Assembly (NCBI RefSeq): GCF_000220395.1
Contig: NW_004086099.1
Span: 1-64,000 of the forward strand
DNA length: 64,000 bases
DNA from: Ichthyophthirius multifiliis
Lineage: Eukaryota; Ciliophora; Oligohymenophorea; Hymenostomatida
Direction: 5' to 3'
Shown here: positions 57,981 to 64,000 of the stretch, piece by piece
Position numbering within the stretch: position 1 is the first letter of the stretch
How the letters are laid out: each line of letters opens with the position of its first letter
Translations under genes and position numbers: made by a program
Notes under the pieces: model-generated
What the model was told of the DNA's origin: nothing
The model's database searches: none
Seen by the model: the letters and a program-made list of their open reading frames with translations, nothing else

Positions 57981-60352
57981 TCACTTTTAATTAAATAAAA
58001 AATTATATTATTTATTTTACTTTATCAACTTTTGCAATTTAATTTGATTTTTCATAAGTTTCCTCAATTATTTTTTAAAATGCTTAAGTTGCATAAGTTT
58101 AAGTTGCTGGATTTTCTCTATCATAATCCTATTTATGTGATATGATTTTTTAATATTTTTTTAACAAAAGCTTATATTATATTTTACAATAAAAAGTTTT
58201 TTTTATATTTATTGAAAAGATTCAAAATTAGGAGAAACAGGCTTTACTTTAAATATTTTCTTATTAATAAAATTCATAGGTAAAATAGCATTTAAAAATG
58301 CAATTCCCATGGCTAAATAAGAAACATAAGAATCAAAATTACTAATTTATATATTAGGTTTTTCAAAAACATAATCAGAAAAAAGTATATTTCCCCCCTT
58401 AAAAAAAATATTAAATAAAATAAATATTTAATAGAAATGAATTTAATTAAAACAAATATATATTAAAATTTAATTAAAATATGTTTAATTACACAATAAA
58501 TAACTAATACATATTCTAACATTTCTGTCATTTCTGTAGGTAGTTCGGTGCCCATATTATATTTGATAATTCTTCTTCTTAAAATATTATACTTTAATTT
58601 ATAAAATTTAATTATCAAAAATAAAATAAACGAAAATAAATACTTTATCAATTAAATAAGCCAAAAATAAAGTAGCTAATGTCCATAATATACACATAGG
58701 TAAAATAGATGAATAAAACGCCATCATATACATACTTTTAAGAATAGTAGTATATCTATTAATATACATGAATTCTGGTTTACAAAATGCACTTTTTTTT
58801 TTTATAAAAAAAAAAGATAAAATAATTACTTATTTAATTATTCTTATGTTAAAAAACATAAGGAGGTTTTTTAATATTTTCTAATAATCATCCATTTTCT
58901 AACAATTTAAATAATACCTTTAATATTAATAACTTCTAAAATAAATGGAATGACGGCATTCATAATAAAAACAAATTAAATATTATACACAAGTCCACCC
59001 TAACCAAAAACTTTCACAAATTTATCATCATCAGGATTAACCATAAACAACTAATTAAAAAAAAGTAAAAAAATATTCAAGCAAATTTATGCAAAAGCAA
59101 TTTTTTTTATGGCACTAGAATTATAATATCCTTTAGTTTTTTAACCCTCCCATTGAGTCAAATAAATACCTTAAATTTAAAAAAAAATCGAAATAAAAGT
59201 AATTACAATAGATATAGTAAATGAATACAACCACATTATAATCTCGAAATCTATAATATACTAATTTTTTTTTTTTTTTATTTCTTATTAAGATTCCAAC
59301 AAATATTTTAAGAAGAAAAAAAATGCAGCATTTTGTGCACAAATAAGTAAATACCCACATAATTCTTTCCAAATTTACCCTTTCTTATGTAAATTCATCC
59401 AATATACATCCGTTGGAGCTGGTGGATTTTCTATTTCGATTTTATCTCCTTTAAAATTAAGTTTCGGTTTAATCTCGAAAAACCCACCTAATTTCGCATA
59501 AGCTCTTATTATATCATATTTATTTTTAGAATCGTTCAATGTAATAAAAATCCACCCAGTAAAATACTAAGAAAGAAACTCGGAAGAATTTGCATCTTAA
59601 AATTTATTCAAAATAAAATCTACTTTTGCCTAAATATTGGCTATTTATTCATTTAATTGAATGATATTGACATTTTCTTGGTAAAATCCTGTTGTATATC
59701 TTTAAATAATCGCTTTTTATTATTTTTTAATGAAAAAATCTTTTTATTTTTATTATTCTAATGCCTCACTAAGATTAAATGTAAAATTTGTTTTAATTAT
59801 TTCAACCTTTTAACCACTTAATAAATTGGTACTGAGAAATTCTATAAATTCTTCTTTGTTGAAATTCTGAGTTATTTTGATATTTTTTAATAGAATAGTA
59901 TAATCAGAAGCAGAAAAATCCAGTTAATCACAAACATTTTCAGAAACTCGAATTTTTCGTCTAAAAAATTAAAAAATTATAACCAAAGCTACTACGGTAC
60001 CCAAATTTAAATAATTTTGAATTTTTATTTAATAATTTAAACCTTTTTTATTTCCAACAGAAAATATAGTAATCCAATCTTCATTACAAAATACACCTTA
60101 AGTACTTTTACAAAATGATCCATTTACATAGTTTGTGTATATATTATACCCTCCAGATATTAGAATTATTATTAAACAGGTTATAATGCAAAATATTAAA
60201 AAACTAAAATATAAAGGATATCCAGGACCTAAATAAGCAAGATTATTCATACTTGAAAATAATGGGAGTTAAATCTTGTTAATGCTTTAATTACAACAAA
60301 TGCATGTTTCTCTTTTTGCAGTTTCGTCATTTTTTCCTACAATTGACGAAAG

Positions 60353-60393
<41 letters not shown>

Positions 60394-60669
60394 TATATTT
60401 TTATATAAATATTTATTTATTTAAATAATTTTTATTTATTTTTTACTTCATGCTTTTTTGCTATTTCAAAATTTGGAGGTATTGCTCCAGGATTATATTT
60501 TTGTCTAGCCTCTATTATATTCTATTTGATTTTTGGTATTTGAGGTAATGGAACTTTTTATTTTTATTTTTTTAGGTATTAATATTTAAACAATATTTTA
60601 TTTTTTACTTATTTAATTAATTTGTATTTATAAATTATTTGTAATTGACTTCTTTCTATCATTCGACAT
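57981..60669 (-). CDS. OSCA/TMEM63-like channel, copy B
   Basis: Paralogue of the gene at 48.4-51.1 kb, same strand. Exon 1 is 60669-60609, intron 60554-60608, exon 2 is 60553-60447, intron 60353-60446 (contains a TA microsatellite). Shared landmarks: an Ile/Pro segment then QKYNPGAIPPNFEIAKKHE; ETCICCNQSINKI; LAYLGPGYPLYF; VFCNEDWITIF; NPPAPTDVYWMNLHKKG (the A-P-x-P-x-D-V-x-W-x-N-L signature) and DYDRENPATQTYATQAF at the C-terminus. The last intron, 57984-58020, is followed directly by TGA 57983-57981, so the final coding exon is just the stop codon. The introns sit at matching positions in both copies, so the pair arose by duplication of an intron-bearing gene. Predicted multi-pass cation channel responding to osmotic or mechanical stress. 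Confidence 0.8.
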
Positions 60670-60944
60670 TATATTTTATGTCAATTCTTTTTAATTTTAA
60701 TATTATTATTTTTCTATTTATTATTTTAATTAAAATAAATAGCAATAATTTTAGTAATTTTTTTTTATTTTACTTTTTTAAAAAAATTCATTTTAAATAA
60801 TAAAATTTTAATACTATATTAAACATAAATTAATTGTTATATCCATTATTAAGTAAAAAATATAATATTTGTGTAATAAAATACTATATTATTCTTTATA
60901 AACAATTAATTTTATTAAATAATTAACATAAAAAATAATAATCA

Positions 60945-62217
60945 TCAATCGAGTTTTACAAAATATTTTATTTCACAACTACTGCTTTTGAGATTTTTAC
61001 TATTAATTGCAAGTGGTTACTAAAACGGTGGATTATACATATTACTATTAAAATTCCCTACTTATAATTACTTATTTTTAAATAATTTAAAATAAAACCA
61101 CAAAACCTACTCTTTTTACTAATTGATAAGATACAAAACCGCAAAAACATTATCTAAAAGAACTCCCATTTTATTTTATAAAGCTGGAATATCAATATCA
61201 ATAAGAAATTCATCTTTAAAAACAATATTTTTTTTCACACTTTATTTAAATTCAGTTGCATAAGCACACTCTTCTCCCAGATCATCTTCTAAAATTTCAT
61301 TTCCATTTAAAAGTCCAAGTTTAATCTACAAATCATTATCTTTACGCAATTTTTTTACCTCTTCGACGCCTATAATGAATTTATTTTCAACTTATATTGA
61401 ATTTTTTTCACTTTTTTCAATTTACATACTATTCGAATAATTATTAATGCTATTTAAAATTTATTAATCTTCTTATACAGGGATATATTTTTTCACTTAA
61501 ATATTAAAGTGTATTTTCTCATTTCTTTTTTTTTATTTAATCTTTTAAAAAGGATAAGTTAGTTATAAAGGATCTTCAAATAAAAATTCAGAAAATGAAC
61601 CTTCGTTTATTTTATTATTTTTAAATAATGGCTGTGCATACCATCCTAATTGTTATTCTTCATCATTTTAGGTTATTTATACAAATTAAAATACTATGAT
61701 GTATTATTCGAATTCTTTTTCTTTTATGATTTCTTAAGGATCTGCTGAAATTCGTATATAAGCTCCTAATTCAACTTCATTTTTTTCGTTTTTATGTACT
61801 ACTTCATCGAAATCATATAAAACAGGGTTCTAAAAGGCATCTAAAAGAATTTAATTTGGATTCATTATTATAAAATCAAATGATATTCCGATAGTATCGT
61901 CATATTTTTCCATTTTTTATAAATCAATAATAATCATATTTTCAGGTAGAAAAATCTTGGATTAATCTTTAATCTAATCTGAATTATAACTAAAACGATG
62001 TTTATTATTCTTTTTATTTTTCTTTTTTCTTTATTATGTATTTAACATAAATAATAAATCATCTTCTTATTATTATTTTTTTGTGATTGTATTTTAATCT
62101 GATTGTTATTAAGTAAATTCATAATATTAGGAATCTTAATTACTATTTTTATAAATGTTTATTTTATTTTTGAGAATGTATAAATAAACATATTATATTA
62201 TAAAAATATATATTTAT

Positions 62218-62261
<44 letters not shown>

Positions 62262-64000
62262 GATTATATATATATTATTATAATACTCATCTATATTTAT
62301 AAATACTGGCAATAATTTTTTAAATTAATAATCTTTTATTACATATTAAATTATCATTTGAGTATTCTTATAATCTTTTTTAAAAGGAGGTTTTCTAGCA
62401 GGTGGTGATAATAAATAATTTATAAATTTGCCATTATTTAATTTATTATTCTTTTATAATTATTTTTTATATTTTAAATAAAAAAATATTACTTTAAAAA
62501 GATTTTGTAAAATCCAACCAATAGGTGTATTATCAATTGTAAGTTCAATAAAAAGATACATATTTTATAATTAATCATTACTATAATTTTCAATTTTTTA
62601 ATTTAAATCAATTTAAAAATTTTTAGAGTAATCGAAAGTATCATTTTCTGATGTTAAGTTAATTAAGAAAAATGTTTTGCATTAATTTCCTTAAAAATCT
62701 TTAATAATATTATTTCTTTCATATAAAATAATATTCACTTAAACTTATTATTTATTAAATCCTATCATTTTTTCTAATTTTTCAATCCTAACTATTAAAC
62801 CTCCTTCAAAATTACTTTTAGTGTTATTTTTATCAAATGAACTTTTATATTCTTGACTTTCTAAAGTGTTTGTGTTTTCATAATTTTGAATTTTAGTTTA
62901 TGCCCTTTCTTATATTTTATATTTATTTTATAATTTATCTTCTCCTTATTATTAAATTTCTGTATATTATTTCATACTTTTATCATATTTGCTTGTCACT
63001 GAATTCTTTTCTTTGATTTCTTAATTTTATTTTTTTATATTTGGGCTATTTATATTTATATTTAGATTATTCATATATAAATTAGGATTATTTCCATTTA
63101 GGCTTTGACTATTTTATTTTTTGTTTTGTATTTCTGAAATGTTTGTATAACTTCCTCCTTACAAATTAGGATCACCACCATACATACTAGGATTACTATA
63201 TTATATATCGTGATTTTTCAAATTAGGGCTTTTATTTATTTTTATGTTATTTGGATTATTTCCATATTATGGAATAAAATTGTTTCTTATGTTTAAATAT
63301 TCGCTGTTTTCTTAAAACTCCTAATCCCATCCTCCTTAGAAATAATTTTACGGATTTTAAATTTACGGACTTTATATTTACGGACTTTAAATTTAAGGAC
63401 TTTACATTTACATTTAAGGATTTTACATTCTTTAAAAGTGATTTTCATTTTAATATTAATTATTTTTTGTATAGGAGATTTTGGGTTATAAATCAGCTGC
63501 TTCATATTTTAAATTAATATATATTTTTTAATTAAAAATAATAAATAAAACCTCTATTTTCCCTTATAATTTATATTTAGGGAAATCTATTGGGATTATT
63601 TTCATAATTTTCATATTAATTAATATTTTCACTATCATAATTCTAATGAAAAGGAGGAATCTAATAATCAGCTTCAAAAAAAGTATAAATATTATTATCA
63701 AAATTAAGATCATTAGGGGTTGCAATTCTTATAAAAAGATAGGAATTATGAATAGGTTTTATTTGATTTTATAAAGGTAAACTAGGTTTTATAGCTTAAT
63801 TATATAAAGGAAGTTTAAATTTTCCAGAATTTAATTTCAAATTATTATTAAATATTTTATGTATTGTCCAAGCCTTTTATAAATTTATATATATTTATTT
63901 ATTTATTTAAAAAAACTTTATTATTTAATTCTCTTCTATTAGGAAACTTTTCATTAGAAAAAATCTCAAAGTAAATAATAGTATCTTAACATGCTTAAAT
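60945..64000 (-). CDS. Large repeat-containing protein, 5' end outside the window
   Basis: Runs off the right edge; stop is TGA 60947-60945. The last exon (VGNFNSNMYNPPFQQPLAIN) is joined through a GTTTTGTGG...AATAAG intron to AVLYLINQQKEQ. At least two diverged copies of a module are visible: QPWTIHKIFNNNLKLNSGKF then KLPLYNQAIKPSLP (about 63.8 kb), and LNNGKFINYLLSPPARKPPF (about 62.4 kb). Each is followed by a strand-rich segment (NSYLFIRIATPNDLNFD; ELGAYIRISADPQEIIKEK) with C2-like beta character. A S/N/P-rich low-complexity linker lies at 63.0-63.4 kb. The C-terminal region is coiled-coil-like (EEVKKLRKDNDLQIKLGLLN). W-x-I-x-x-x-F...L-N-x-G-K modules suggest a cytoskeletal or ciliary scaffold, but I do not recognise the family. 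TA-microsatellite at 62222-62250 lies in an intron. Confidence 0.6.

Noticed and set aside
63293-63505. Lysine-rich minus-strand ORF (KFKVRKYKVRKF)
   Set aside because: It overlaps the low-complexity linker of the gene at the right edge in another frame; the repeats are simple-sequence expansion.

Overview
This window is one end of a ciliate macronuclear chromosome. The first 88 bases are uninterrupted CCCCAA telomere repeats, followed by about 60 bases of degenerate C/A-rich subtelomere. Base composition is extremely A+T-rich. Every recognisable gene reads through only if TAA and TAG are translated as glutamine and TGA is the only stop. For example, the invariant switch II glutamine of the Rab GTPase (DTAGQE) is a TAA codon. 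Introns are tiny (about 37-97 nt), mostly GTA...AG, and extremely A+T-rich. Together these features point to an oligohymenophorean ciliate such as Ichthyophthirius or Tetrahymena. The very low G+C favours an Ichthyophthirius-like genome, but I cannot prove the species. Because TAA and TAG are sense codons, standard-code ORFs here are only fragments; I rebuilt the genes by hand in code 6.

Layout from left to right. 1-150 telomere. 2032-3217 (+) unknown basic protein. 4351-5395 (+) TMEM147, an ER translocon-associated membrane protein. 7640-11352 (-) secreted protein with four LamG-like repeats and a long PVDPLPQ-type proline repeat. 13251-13844 (+) small HTH-like protein. 14985-16706 (-) decayed EF-hand/WD-repeat pseudogene. 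Then three codirectional minus-strand genes: 18581-19192 MRH-domain type I membrane protein, 19375-21039 importin alpha-like, and 21239-24081 RecQ helicase. 25224-25940 (+) Q/N-rich protein. 26282-28231 (+) coiled-coil protein. 29508-30668 (+) charged disordered protein. 30997-32107 and 32448-35202 (-) unrecognised intron-bearing genes. 36017-37518 (-) MICU1-like mitochondrial calcium uptake regulator. 38218-39062 (+) apparent pseudokinase. 39170-40685 (+) auxilin-like J protein. 40806-41537 (+) Rab GTPase. 43345-43800 (-) RAD6/UBE2A-type E2. Two identical tRNA-Thr(AGU) genes at about 43.9-44.2 kb. 44331-45005 (+) and 46947-48290 (+) coiled-coil proteins around 45444-46807 (+), an SCP/FCP-type CTD phosphatase. 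48431-51113 (-) and 57981-60669 (-) are paralogous OSCA/TMEM63-like channels flanking 51849-57535 (+), RPB1, the largest subunit of RNA polymerase II. 60945 to the right edge (-) is a large protein that continues outside the window.

The content is ordinary eukaryotic housekeeping: transcription (RPB1, a CTD phosphatase), vesicle traffic (Rab, auxilin), ER biogenesis and lectin function (TMEM147, MRH), nuclear import, ubiquitination, DNA repair and calcium handling (MICU1, OSCA/TMEM63). There are no operons, no CRISPR and no clear transposon. Several genes show one-base frame switches at A-runs. These could be real decay, allelic polymorphism or homopolymer errors in the assembly.
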